A stretch of DNA of 26,912 nucleotides, from IMG/VR virus record IMGVR_UViG_3300025128_000262, positions 1-26,912 of that record; one strand, written 5' to 3'. Below are positions 1-7,677 of the stretch, piece by piece; positions within the stretch are counted from its first letter, which is position 1, and each line of letters opens with the position of its first letter. Source of the stretch: a virus. The notes under the pieces are model-generated. The model saw nothing but the letters and a program-made list of their open reading frames with translations. It searched no databases and had not been told where the DNA came from. The position numbers were made by a program, and so were the translations under genes.

Positions 1-1226
1 TATGGATCATCCAAAGAAGCTATTTCTTTACCAGGCTTCTTATGGTTAATGGTAAATTTAACGCTTTTTCCATCAGTTTGGAAACCAATAGTAGTGAAAG
101 CACCATCACCAACAACCAACATTGGGAAGATATCTGCACCATTTTTACCAGTACCTGCAGTATCAGAACTAGCTGCACCACCTTTTCGGTCATGCTGCAT
201 TTCCGGAACTACAACAATACGAAACTGGTCAACAGTACCAATTTCACCATTCATAATATTTCCAGCGTCAGCATATTTTTCTACACTAACAAATCCGGAA
301 CCAACACCTGAACCAGAAATATCAGTCAATTTACGTACTACAGGAATCAATTCAGATCCTATATACATAACTCGACCACCATTAATAGTTTTAGTGTCGA
401 TCATACGAGAACCACTAATAATCTTTGTTTGCTTAGGTGTTTTATTATCATCCAAAGCAATAGAAAGATTCATGAGATCTTCATAAACAACAACTTCATC
501 AACATCTAGTTTACTACCGGTAGTTACTGCACCAGAGGCGCCAGAACAGTAATAAACAGTACCACTAGAAGTTGCAGTAGTAATAAGATCTGCTTGAAGC
601 TCTGCTTCAGTTAGTTCATTTGCACCAACAAGTGCTTCCTCAGTAATATGTGATAGCAATTCAGCATCTGAATCGAAATCCATTGATTCCTGAGTGTACT
701 CAGTAAAGAAACCACGTTTAAGCAATTCACCTTCAACTTGAGTACGTGTAAAACCAACCCGGTTAACCCTACCACCGTTTTCACGGAGAGTCGGGATTTT
801 ACGTTGAATAGCGCCGGTATCTTTAGATGAACCATAAAGATTACCACCAACTTCTGCAACATCAACTGCACCACTAGCTGCAATAGCTGCTGTTTCGTTA
901 GCGTATGCGCCTTCAGCACCAATCAAGTCGCCACTTGAATCCCAAGCAGACCATTTGTTTTTGGTAATAACAGCACCAGCTGCATTCAATCCTTGATCGT
1001 TTTCATTTGTATCATCAAGCAATGCAACATATACATCTTGCTTGATTTTTTTACCCATATGCTTAGGCATCGCACGTACATCAGCCAATGGCATAAAGTA
1101 CTGACGATCTCTAACAGCAATAAGGGCTTTCTTAAAATAGTAATCGGTTCTCGCTTGAGCGCCGATATCCGATGCTGTTCCACTAGCAGTACTAGAGGGA
1201 GCATTGTACATATTTTCGTTAGCCAT
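1..1226 (-). CDS. Major capsid protein, N4-gp56-like (3' end outside window)
   Basis: The reading frame is open from the ATG at 1226 to the left edge of the window, giving about 408 residues without a stop. It starts MANENMYNAPSSTASG. A central stretch reads TKIISGSRMIDTKTINGGR followed by a YIGSELIPVVRKL segment, which matches my memory of the N4-gp56 family of phage major capsid proteins (HK97-type fold). The last visible residues, SLDDPY, sit close to the expected C-terminus, so only a short tail should be missing. The protein would build the icosahedral head. It lies 29 bases after the scaffold gene, with an AGGA ribosome site ahead of the ATG, and is the last visible gene of the head operon. 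The family assignment comes from motif memory, not from a search. Confidence 0.85.
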   Translation of the reverse strand, partial: MANENMYNAPSSTASGTASDIGAQARTDYYFKKALIAVRDRQYFMPLADVRAMPKHMGKKIKQDVYVALLDDTNENDQGLNAAGAVITKNKWSAWDSSGDLIGAEGAYANETAAIAASGAVDVAEVGGNLYGSSKDTGAIQRKIPTLRENGGRVNRVGFTRTQVEGELLKRGFFTEYTQESMDFDSDAELLSHITEEALVGANELTEAELQADLITTATSSGTVYYCSGASGAVTTGSKLDVDEVVVYEDLMNLSIALDDNKTPKQTKIISGSRMIDTKTINGGRVMYIGSELIPVVRKLTDISGSGVGSGFVSVEKYADAGNIMNGEIGTVDQFRIVVVPEMQHDRKGGAASSDTAGTGKNGADIFPMLVVGDGAFTTIGFQTDGKSVKFTINHKKPGKEIASLDDP

Positions 1227-1255
1227 AATAATATCCTAGTTTTAAATAATGATAA

Positions 1256-2422
1256 TTACCTGGTAGCATACTTCTTCATAAACTCATCATCTGATAATCC
1301 TAAAAAGTCATCATCAGTTGAAGATTTTTGTGAAGTAGTTTGCTTAACAGGTGCTACTGCTTTTCGTTTTTTATTACGATCAGCATTAGCTTTTTCGTCA
1401 GGTCTTGATACGGCTTTAGATGTTTGCGGATTATCAGCCGGATTACGTAACATACCTTGATTGTACAGATATTCAGCAATTTGCTTGTAAGCTTCTACAT
1501 CAGCAATCCCGCCTAGTTTACCTAGTGCTTTTTCCTGTTGTAGTACTGAATTAACTTGATCAAAAACACCATTACCCATATGAGTATTAATAATACCTAT
1601 AATTTCAGGTTGATCTGAAATTATAGTCTTACTCTGTTGGTCCCACTCTTTAGTTAACGTATTAATTGTTTTACTAAAAGTTTCAGTGTCTTTAATCTCA
1701 TCTAGTACAGAATCCAAATTGTATTCTTTATCTGTAAGTGAGTAATTTGTAGGTTGATAATCCGTAGGTACATCTTTGTCGATATCTAGAGGGTCTATCG
1801 TGCTCTCTTGAATTAGCTTGGTGATTGCTTTAGGATCCTTTTTAGATATATCGATTAATGTGTTTAATTTTGATTCGTCTAGAAGTTCATTCTTTTCTAG
1901 CATTTTAACTATCTTTAAATGAGGCTTTAATTGCATCATTTTCTTTTGATAGTTAGCGCCCATCTGCATTAAACGCACAATATCTTCTGGATCTCTAACT
2001 TGCATATCAGTGCCATTGGCTTTAAAAGGACTAGACACTCTTTTATAAGCACTTTTGTAATCAAACTCTGTAGTTTCTGGAGTATCCCCCTTTGTTTCAG
2101 TTGAGTCTGGCTTACTAGTATCAAGAGATTCTGTCGTATCACTATCAGTAGATGTTTCAGGCTCCGTCTGAGTATCCTCAGCTGGTTGGCTTACTTTATC
2201 TTCTTCAGTCGCAACGTCAGTTTGCTCCTGTGCTTCACTTACCTCTTCTTCAGAGGTAACTTCAGTATTCTCATCAGTTTGATCTGATGATTCAATAGCC
2301 GGTTCTTCCATATCTAATTTTTGTGCAGCTGTAGGTTCTTCAGCCACATCATCAGATAAGAATTTACTCGGGTCTTGTTCTAAAAAATCTTTATCAGATA
2401 AGCCTAAGGAAGTTTCGGTCAT
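1256..2422 (-). CDS. Scaffold-like head assembly protein
   Basis: A 388-residue acidic protein directly ahead of the capsid gene. Residues about 1-115 are very rich in Glu, Asp, Ser and Thr and look disordered. The middle (about 120-340) is mostly predicted helical, with a PEDIVRLMQMGANYQKKM segment that I associate with podovirus-type scaffold proteins. The C-terminus is basic (ANADRNKKRK) and then ends in FLGLSDDEFMKKYATR. Position between portal and coat plus this composition support a scaffold that guides coat assembly. The motif LGLSDKDFL at residues 6-14 reappears as LGLSDDEFM at 374-382, so the two ends carry the same short element. The start ATG overlaps the stop of the upstream 110-aa gene by 4 bases, implying translational coupling. 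Confidence 0.75.
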   Translation of the reverse strand: MTETSLGLSDKDFLEQDPSKFLSDDVAEEPTAAQKLDMEEPAIESSDQTDENTEVTSEEEVSEAQEQTDVATEEDKVSQPAEDTQTEPETSTDSDTTESLDTSKPDSTETKGDTPETTEFDYKSAYKRVSSPFKANGTDMQVRDPEDIVRLMQMGANYQKKMMQLKPHLKIVKMLEKNELLDESKLNTLIDISKKDPKAITKLIQESTIDPLDIDKDVPTDYQPTNYSLTDKEYNLDSVLDEIKDTETFSKTINTLTKEWDQQSKTIISDQPEIIGIINTHMGNGVFDQVNSVLQQEKALGKLGGIADVEAYKQIAEYLYNQGMLRNPADNPQTSKAVSRPDEKANADRNKKRKAVAPVKQTTSQKSSTDDDFLGLSDDEFMKKYATR

Positions 2423-2751
2423 ACATTAATCTCCTCAGCTAAAATTTCTTCACGAGTTTCTTCATGTTCACCTATTGCTTGATCCATTTCACTACCACGT
2501 CTTAATAATTCTTTTAAGAAATTTTTTAAAGATCCTATTCCATATTGCATATTATCTATTACTTTTAATGAAGCTTCAGGTAAAGGAGCACTTTTAGCCA
2601 TAACTAATCTAGCTGCTTCTTCTTTAAAATATGCTTCTTCAATTACATCTTTAAAGTATTTATTCTCCATTAATTTAACACAGTTATCTCGTAACTTTCT
2701 AATTTTCTCTGCTGTTTCAATCTGAATTTGAACTTCTTCCAAGTCAGTCAT
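2419..2751 (-). CDS. Small helical protein between portal and scaffold
   Basis: A 110-residue protein with no motif I recognise. It is charged, predicted almost entirely helical (residues 1-50 and 60-105), and has no signal peptide or membrane segment. It starts 8 bases after the portal stop and overlaps the scaffold start by 4 bases, so it is expressed with the head genes. Small helical proteins at this place in podoviruses are usually unassigned or thought to assist portal or scaffold assembly; that role is inference from position only. Confidence 0.7.
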   Translation of the reverse strand: MTDLEEVQIQIETAEKIRKLRDNCVKLMENKYFKDVIEEAYFKEEAARLVMAKSAPLPEASLKVIDNMQYGIGSLKNFLKELLRRGSEMDQAIGEHEETREEILAEEINV

Positions 2752-2759
2752 ATCTCTCC

Positions 2760-4880
2760 TTATGATGGTTTAGTTAATGCGTCGAATGCAGTTTTATCTA
2801 AAGCAGACATTCTGTCATGCTCCTTCTTATCCATGTCAGATAGTCTATCAAATTCTTTATTCTCCATTTGCTGTGCATGTTTTCGATCATCAGAATCTAT
2901 TTCCCTAGCGTGAGATACACCAGATTCTTTTTCAACAAAATCAAGATCAGATAAATCAGAAGAACTATGCATACTTCTTGCTTTAGCTTGTTCAGTTGCT
3001 GCTTTAGCTTTCTTAAGATGTACATCCACTTCATTTTCTTTAGCTTTAGCAGATTCATTCATAACTTGTGCTTCTAATAAAGCATTTTCAAGTTGCGCAC
3101 GTTGTTGAGCCATTGGATCAGGTTGAGGTTCATATTCTTCAATACGTTTAGCTAAATCAGGCATTTTACGTAGTTTAGCAATGTCTGCTAAAATCATATA
3201 ACTCATTTCTGGAGGCATGGTATTACCCATAGTTTGTAGCATAAATGCTAATTCACTAGCTTTTTGTTCATCTGCTTCCGCAGTAGAAATATTAAGTTTA
3301 ATATCATATTTACCGCCTAAATCGTTTCTATTAATAGCCATGAACTCTTCATTTGTAACACGAATAATTTCTTCATCATCCAAAAATTCTGCATTCATAG
3401 AAATTATTTTACGCCCTATCTGGGTTAAACCGTTAGATAGTCTACGTAAAATTCCTAATTCACGTTTAGATGTTGCATCTAATGCTGATCGAATACCAGT
3501 AGCAGTCGCACCTAAAGCTTGACCAGAAATACCTTGAGTAAATGCTTTAACGCCAGTTAATGCTTCGGCGTCATTGTTTTGCATATTAAGTACTTCTAAT
3601 GCAGATCTAGGTATTTCAGGATAAACTTCCATATGAAATGCCTGCCGTGGATCTACATTAGCATTAAATTTATAGTCTTCCCCACGTTCAAATTTACGAG
3701 CATTAGTTACATCTAATGCATCTTTTCTAATTCCTTGCTGCCCATTAGCACTGCGTCCAATAATATCAATAATACCGCGAGTTACTGCTCCTACTATTTT
3801 TTGGTTATCTTCAATAAGAGATGCATCAGGTTCTCCATAAATATTTTTACGCCGTGGTAAATATTGGACTAATACAAAAGGAATCTTTTTATCTGGATAA
3901 GGGTTTTCTTCTAATCTAATAAATGTACTGCCAACCCAGGTAGCAACTATTGGTTTAACTTCCCCAGTATCATCAATATCCCAATACCCCCAATACTCTC
4001 TAGCAATAACTTTTTTACGGGCTTTATCCTTAAAAGTAAAAGAAGTATCATCTGCATTAACTTCATGATCTGGCTCAGATAATACAGAAGCGCTTTCAAA
4101 GTTAATATCATCCAAATTTTGATAACGCCCATCTTTTTTTAACTCAGATAAAGATGTTTCAAAACTATAAATAGCAAAACTAGCTTTTTCTATATCCCCA
4201 TCACAGGTTGGATCTACAATTACATTGTTATAATCACACACTGTTAGTACAGGATGGTTTTTAATTATGACCGTTTGCATTGTTTCTTTTGTACCAACTT
4301 TTACTTCCTGCATTGCAGGTTGGCCAGTTTGAGGATCAACAGCCATTTGTCCTGTGTTAGGATCCATAACTGGTTGTGTTTCCATTACATCTTCATAAAT
4401 TTTACGCTCCCCTTCCTCAAATTCCCAACCAGTACGTACTATTACGGTCCCTTCATCAACAGCTGTTCGCACATATTCGTCAATAAACTTAACTTTATCC
4501 ATACGGCAATTAAGTTGATAATTAACTACCATACCATTTTGTACTGCTGATTCTTTATCTTCAAAGGTTTGTGGAGATGTATTAAATAAATCATCGGTAG
4601 ATAAAAAAGGCTCTGATAAAGCAGCGTATCGCCATTCTGCTTGTCTACGCGCTAATCTAGGAACTAGTTTAGATCTACCCCTTTTAGCATTAATAGTTTG
4701 TTCGCCATTAAGAACTCTTAACCAATTATCAACTTCTTCTGTATGGACATCATGAGCTACTTTAGCTGAATCATAATCAGCTTTAAGATCTCCTAAACTA
4801 GGAGGATTTTTCCAATCTACTAAAGTAGTTGCATCAGTTTCTACAGTATCTGTTGTATCTGCAATATTAGTATCACTCAT
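2760..4880 (-). CDS. Portal protein (head-tail connector)
   Basis: A 706-residue protein of the long podovirus portal type (P22 gp1 / N4 gp59 size class). It would form the dodecameric ring at the DNA-packaging vertex. Recognisable parts are an N-terminal segment with VDNWLRVLNGEQ and RSKLVPRLARRQAEWR, a central wing region with VARGIIDIIGRSANGQ-like sequence, and the stretch containing GISGQALGATATGIRSALD followed by LGILRRLSNGL, characteristic of portal stems. The last 120 residues are strongly charged coiled coil (repeated KKEHDRM / DKKEFDRL-like units), as in barrel-bearing portals. It overlaps the 114-aa gene upstream by 4 bases (ATGA) and is followed after 8 bases by the next gene. Family assignment is from memory of motifs, length and context next to scaffold and capsid. 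Confidence 0.88.
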   Translation of the reverse strand: MSDTNIADTTDTVETDATTLVDWKNPPSLGDLKADYDSAKVAHDVHTEEVDNWLRVLNGEQTINAKRGRSKLVPRLARRQAEWRYAALSEPFLSTDDLFNTSPQTFEDKESAVQNGMVVNYQLNCRMDKVKFIDEYVRTAVDEGTVIVRTGWEFEEGERKIYEDVMETQPVMDPNTGQMAVDPQTGQPAMQEVKVGTKETMQTVIIKNHPVLTVCDYNNVIVDPTCDGDIEKASFAIYSFETSLSELKKDGRYQNLDDINFESASVLSEPDHEVNADDTSFTFKDKARKKVIAREYWGYWDIDDTGEVKPIVATWVGSTFIRLEENPYPDKKIPFVLVQYLPRRKNIYGEPDASLIEDNQKIVGAVTRGIIDIIGRSANGQQGIRKDALDVTNARKFERGEDYKFNANVDPRQAFHMEVYPEIPRSALEVLNMQNNDAEALTGVKAFTQGISGQALGATATGIRSALDATSKRELGILRRLSNGLTQIGRKIISMNAEFLDDEEIIRVTNEEFMAINRNDLGGKYDIKLNISTAEADEQKASELAFMLQTMGNTMPPEMSYMILADIAKLRKMPDLAKRIEEYEPQPDPMAQQRAQLENALLEAQVMNESAKAKENEVDVHLKKAKAATEQAKARSMHSSSDLSDLDFVEKESGVSHAREIDSDDRKHAQQMENKEFDRLSDMDKKEHDRMSALDKTAFDALTKPS

Positions 4881-5221
4881 GTATTACTCCCAGCTCTTTC
4901 TTTATGCTTTTCATAATTACTGTATTGCTTTTTAAGATAATTATCAACTTTATATATCTTACGTCCTTCTATAGTATCATAATATGTCGTGTAATTAGCA
5001 AACATAGAATTAGATAAAGCTATAGGAATAGATGCATATATATCATCTGCCTGTACTACTTCTGATACAAAATATTTCCATACTTTAACAAAATCTAATT
5101 TTGCTTCCATATTATCTGTAACCAGTACTCCTGCTATCATATATCCATTTAACTTTCTGTCAAATCTATAAAATAAAGCAGCTTCACCTTCCTGTATTAA
5201 ACTTACGTGTGTAAATATCAT
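4877..5221 (-). CDS. Unknown 114-aa protein between KAS and portal
   Basis: Not recognised with confidence. It is a compact mixed alpha/beta sequence: a hydrophobic strand-like LNGYMIAGVLVT near residue 25, a helix around 40-55, then DDIYASIPIALSNSMF and an aromatic GRKIYKVDNYLKK segment at about 87-99. The 'GD/DD-x-Y...IP...GR-x-IYK' pattern faintly recalls degenerate GNAT-like small virion proteins of podoviruses, but key acetyl-CoA motifs are not visible. It overlaps KAS upstream and portal downstream by 4 bases each, so it is tightly coupled to both. It could be a third component of the ACP-KAS pathway or a head protein. Nothing in the sequence decides between these. Confidence 0.6.
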   Translation of the reverse strand: MIFTHVSLIQEGEAALFYRFDRKLNGYMIAGVLVTDNMEAKLDFVKVWKYFVSEVVQADDIYASIPIALSNSMFANYTTYYDTIEGRKIYKVDNYLKKQYSNYEKHKERAGSNT

Positions 5222-6231
5222 ATAATCTCCACAATTACAGATGAATATACATTGCCCATTCCTGCTCCTAAACTAAGAAATCTGCCTGATTCCTCTTGTA
5301 TCGCAATAGCTGTTTCAATTGCAGTAGACACTCCCATAGTATGACCAATGCGTAATTTATAGTTTACAGTTCTAATATCTCCAAATTTCTTTTTAATTAA
5401 TATGTCCTCTATTTCATTATCCTCCGAAAAAGTACTATGAGTCTTAATAAAATCAATACCATCCGTATTAACTCTATCCATAACTTTTTCGTATCCAGCT
5501 CCTGTGCATGAGATACCTAATGGAGAGGCGTGATATTCCGCCGCGATATGTATATCTGGAATATTAGCTACTATGTTATTGTTTGTACTATAGTTACAGG
5601 TTTCACTTTCAAAAACCGATATATTACATCCTTGCCCTAAATGAAATTTAGTAATTTCTGAATTATTCTCTTCGTGCACTAATTTACTTAATTTATGCTC
5701 TCCAAATACATGTAAATACTCTTCTGAAAGGCCATTATCTACTGAAACTACTATAACTGCATCCAGACGCCCAGAATGTAACATATTATATGCAGTATAC
5801 CAGGCAGAATGTCCACTAATACAACTTACACTATCTGTTGATATATAGTCAAAAGATCCAAGCTGACTAGCTAAATACCCTGTATATACTTGAGTAACTG
5901 CCATTGGAACTACTTTATACGCTGGGTATTGCTCAGTTTTAGGAACAACTGACGTGTATCCTGTCCAAGAAGTACTACCAGAAGCTAATATTAATCCTAC
6001 TTTCCGAGTAGGACTAGCTAATAGTTCCGCAATAAACTCGTAGGTTCCAGGATTAGCTCCATATTGCCCTTTAAGTACATAATTAACTAATTCTCCTGTT
6101 ATTAATTTAATACCATTTTTAACAATTAAACCTCCCCCATTTCCAATTTGATGGGCATACTGGGGATACGGAATATTATCTAGTAATGTTAATTTCTCAG
6201 AATATACAGAATTAGTGTGAGTTAACAGCAT
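5218..6231 (-). CDS. Beta-ketoacyl synthase-like condensing enzyme (KAS I/II type)
   Basis: A 337-residue thiolase-fold protein. Condensing enzymes take an acyl group on an active-site Cys and join it to malonyl-ACP. All expected catalytic residues are visible. Cys137 lies in SVSCISGHSAWY, equivalent to the S-A-C-A nucleophile elbow. His265 lies in IKTHSTFSEDNEIE, equivalent to the HGTGTP..DE motif. Lys292 and His297 lie in YKLRIGHTMG, equivalent to K-S-x-x-GH. FHLGQGCNISVFE (196-208) matches the GFVLGEGAGVLVLE strand, and LSLGAGMGNVYSS (319-331) matches the C-terminal FGFGGTN loop. The second His, rather than Asn, places it with FabB/FabF and not FabH. It is about 70 residues shorter than FabF, mainly at the N-terminus. 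Its ATG directly follows the ACP stop, and it overlaps the next gene by 4 bases. Known cellular homologues act in fatty acid or polyketide synthesis. The product made here is unknown, and a non-catalytic role is not excluded. Confidence 0.85.
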   Translation of the reverse strand: MLLTHTNSVYSEKLTLLDNIPYPQYAHQIGNGGGLIVKNGIKLITGELVNYVLKGQYGANPGTYEFIAELLASPTRKVGLILASGSTSWTGYTSVVPKTEQYPAYKVVPMAVTQVYTGYLASQLGSFDYISTDSVSCISGHSAWYTAYNMLHSGRLDAVIVVSVDNGLSEEYLHVFGEHKLSKLVHEENNSEITKFHLGQGCNISVFESETCNYSTNNNIVANIPDIHIAAEYHASPLGISCTGAGYEKVMDRVNTDGIDFIKTHSTFSEDNEIEDILIKKKFGDIRTVNYKLRIGHTMGVSTAIETAIAIQEESGRFLSLGAGMGNVYSSVIVEII

Positions 6232-6579
6232 TCAATTAGGTCTATCTTTATCATCAAAGCAATGTTTACTATACTCTTTAGCCTGGCTGTAAGAGAAAGT
6301 ACGGGTAGATTCTTTAGTTACAAAATTTTTTAATGTTTGAATACTGAAATTTGGTTGATTTGACAGTTGTTTAAAAGTTTCTTCTTCAATACCAAAAAAT
6401 TCACATATCCATATAAAAAACATCATAGTACTTAAACTATCTAAATCTCGTATATTAAAACTGTCTTCCATGTTTGTTATAGGAATGAATTCATCACCAA
6501 TAGGCGTATCACTTTTTAAAATCCTATTAATGATATCTAAAAATTCCGTATCGGTAAATTTAAAAGTATCTGTAGTCAT
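6232..6579 (-). CDS. Acyl carrier protein
   Basis: A 115-residue protein. Residues about 10-90 have the four-helix ACP pattern: helix 1 EFLDIINRIL, a long loop, then DLDSLSTMMFFIWICEFFGIE, where Asp47-Ser48-Leu49 is the phosphopantetheine site and the helix 2 pattern follows, and a final NFSIQTLKNFV that matches the conserved 'T-V-x-D-l-x-x-x-i' helix 4. In cells Ser48 would be loaded with 4'-phosphopantetheine by a host AcpS-type transferase; none is encoded here. Residues 91-115 form a charged tail beyond the usual ACP length of about 80. It is the first gene of the leftward head operon, and its TGA abuts the ATG of the KAS gene with no spacer. No clear Shine-Dalgarno site precedes the ATG at 6579. 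The helix 2 surface is unusually hydrophobic (MMFFIWICEFF), which may reflect a dedicated partner. Confidence 0.85.
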   Translation of the reverse strand: MTTDTFKFTDTEFLDIINRILKSDTPIGDEFIPITNMEDSFNIRDLDSLSTMMFFIWICEFFGIEEETFKQLSNQPNFSIQTLKNFVTKESTRTFSYSQAKEYSKHCFDDKDRPN

Positions 6580-6583
6580 AACA

Positions 6584-6612
6584 TTGAATAGCTTATCATT
6601 AGAGTGTATATT
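6584..6612 (+). promoter_or_regulatory. Sigma70-like promoter for the HU-like gene
   Basis: TTGAAT at 6584-6589 and TATATT at 6607-6612 are separated by exactly 17 bases. Transcription would begin near 6619, followed by AAAGGAGG at 6634-6641 and the ATG at 6647. The element sits in the 67-base gap between the divergent ACP and HU-like genes. I do not see an equally good promoter for the leftward ACP operon in this gap. Confidence 0.5.
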
Positions 6613-6646
6613 AATGCAACTGTTACGTATTCTAAAGGAGGTTTAA

Positions 6647-6916
6647 ATGAGTAAAAGCACCTTAACTAAAAAAATTGCTATTATATTAGATATTACATAC
6701 AGCAAAGCCTATGACATTGTTGAAATTGTACTACAAGAAGTAAAACAAGGAATTGCTGAAGGAGATCTAATAATACGCGGATTTGGTAGATTCACTGCAA
6801 TTAATAAAAATAAGCGTATAGGAAGAAACCCAAAGACCGGCAAACCCGCTGAAATTAAACCCCGTAGAGTTACTACCTTTAAAGCATCGAAGATATTTAA
6901 AAATAATTTAAATTAA
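6647..6916 (+). CDS. HU/IHF family DNA-binding protein
   Basis: An 89-residue complete member of the HU/IHF histone-like family, which binds as a dimer and bends DNA. The N-terminal helices span about residues 3-38. The signature GFGRF is at 45-49, and the beta-arm tip RNPKTGKP is at 60-67, with Pro62 in the DNA-intercalating position. The C-terminal helix is VTTFKASKIFKNNL. Length matches the family (about 90). It has a strong AAAGGAGG ribosome site. It heads a three-gene plus-strand island inside otherwise leftward late genes. It may condense phage DNA or aid packaging or regulation; host-derived IHF is the alternative origin. Confidence 0.93.
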   Translation: MSKSTLTKKIAIILDITYSKAYDIVEIVLQEVKQGIAEGDLIIRGFGRFTAINKNKRIGRNPKTGKPAEIKPRRVTTFKASKIFKNNLN

Positions 6917-6920
6917 CGTC

Positions 6921-7334
6921 ATGAGTATTTATGACGTTAGGATTTATAAACCTGATAAAGACGGTAATCTTCAATACGAAAAAACTATTTCTAAAGAAGA
7001 ACTGTCTAAAATTCATTGGCATGGTTTTAAACGAGGATTAGGAGATGATGTTTCTGATGAAATTAAGTTTCATCGTATAGGAGCTGATTTAAATAAATGC
7101 AGCGAATGTGATAATAAAGTACCAGCAGCAGGTAGGGTTACTTGTTCAGTTCCTTGTAAATTACAACGAGAAAGTAAACAACGTATTATAGCTCGAGAAA
7201 AAGAACAAGTAGAAAAAAATTGTGCTAGATGTGGAGTTAAATTTTTAGCTAAACGATTTGACAGATTGTATTGTAGTAAAGAATGCCGTTACTCTCAAAA
7301 GAAAGGAATTGATTATGGGAAACCTAACACCTAA
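6921..7334 (+). CDS. Protein with two Cys4 zinc-finger motifs
   Basis: A 137-residue basic protein. Two similar C-x2-C...C-x3-C units are visible: Cys60, 63, 75, 79 and Cys101, 104, 118, 122. They are separated by a charged helix rich in Arg, Lys and Glu (about 80-100). This arrangement suggests two treble-clef or zinc-ribbon knuckles binding one zinc each, likely for nucleic acid or protein binding. The N-terminal 55 residues have no recognised motif. The ATG lies 4 bases after the HU stop with no good Shine-Dalgarno site, suggesting coupled translation. The 3' end overlaps the start of the M15 gene by 20 bases. Specific function unknown. Confidence 0.75.
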   Translation: MSIYDVRIYKPDKDGNLQYEKTISKEELSKIHWHGFKRGLGDDVSDEIKFHRIGADLNKCSECDNKVPAAGRVTCSVPCKLQRESKQRIIAREKEQVEKNCARCGVKFLAKRFDRLYCSKECRYSQKKGIDYGKPNT

Positions 7335-7677
7335 TTTTGATAGAGAAGAATATGCTTGTAAATGCGGATGTGGTAAAGACAACATTAAAGATGAACTTGC
7401 TGCAAAAGTACAACTAGTAAGAGATATTGTAAAAAGAGGAATTCGTATAAATAGTGGGATTAGATGTGAAAAACACAATGCTACTATTAAAGCCACTCCT
7501 TCTAGTTCTCATATAGATGGGTGGGCAGCAGACCTAGGCTATACTGGCTCTGCGGAACGGTATCAAATATTAAATGCCGCATTACAAATATTCGATAGGG
7601 TAGGTATTGCAAAAACTTTTATTCATGTAGATGTAGATAAAAATAAAAGTCCTGGTGTAATTTGGTTATACTCTTAA
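7315..7677 (+). CDS. M15A-family zinc peptidase, probable endolysin
   Basis: A 120-residue peptidase of the D-Ala-D-Ala carboxypeptidase / endolysin M15A type, expected to cut peptidoglycan peptides at lysis or entry. Zinc ligands fit His66 and Asp73 in SSHIDGWAADLGY (S-x-H-x(2)-G-x-A-x-D pattern) and His104 in FIHVDVD. The N-terminal EEYACKCGCG segment is also typical of this family. I choose the ATG at 7315, not the upstream frame opening, because GAAAGGA at 7299-7305 is well placed and the protein then begins at the family's usual N-terminus. It has no signal peptide, so release would need a holin. Its stop overlaps the end of a convergent membrane peptide gene. Confidence 0.87.
   Translation: MGNLTPNFDREEYACKCGCGKDNIKDELAAKVQLVRDIVKRGIRINSGIRCEKHNATIKATPSSSHIDGWAADLGYTGSAERYQILNAALQIFDRVGIAKTFIHVDVDKNKSPGVIWLYS

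Noticed and set aside
611-1204. Two minus-strand frames within the capsid gene (611-922 and 986-1204)
   Set aside because: They lie in another frame of a clear capsid reading frame that is continuous from 1226 to the window edge; low-complexity shadow translations.
5218-6231. FabH-type (KAS III) ketosynthase, suggested by short length
   Set aside because: FabH uses Cys-His-Asn. Here the third motif is GH, with a Lys five residues ahead, and an HST..E-type second motif, so the KAS I/II type fits better.
7258-7314. Upstream start for the M15 peptidase
   Set aside because: It would overlap the zinc-finger gene further with no ribosome site; ATG 7315 has GAAAGGA upstream and gives the typical N-terminus.
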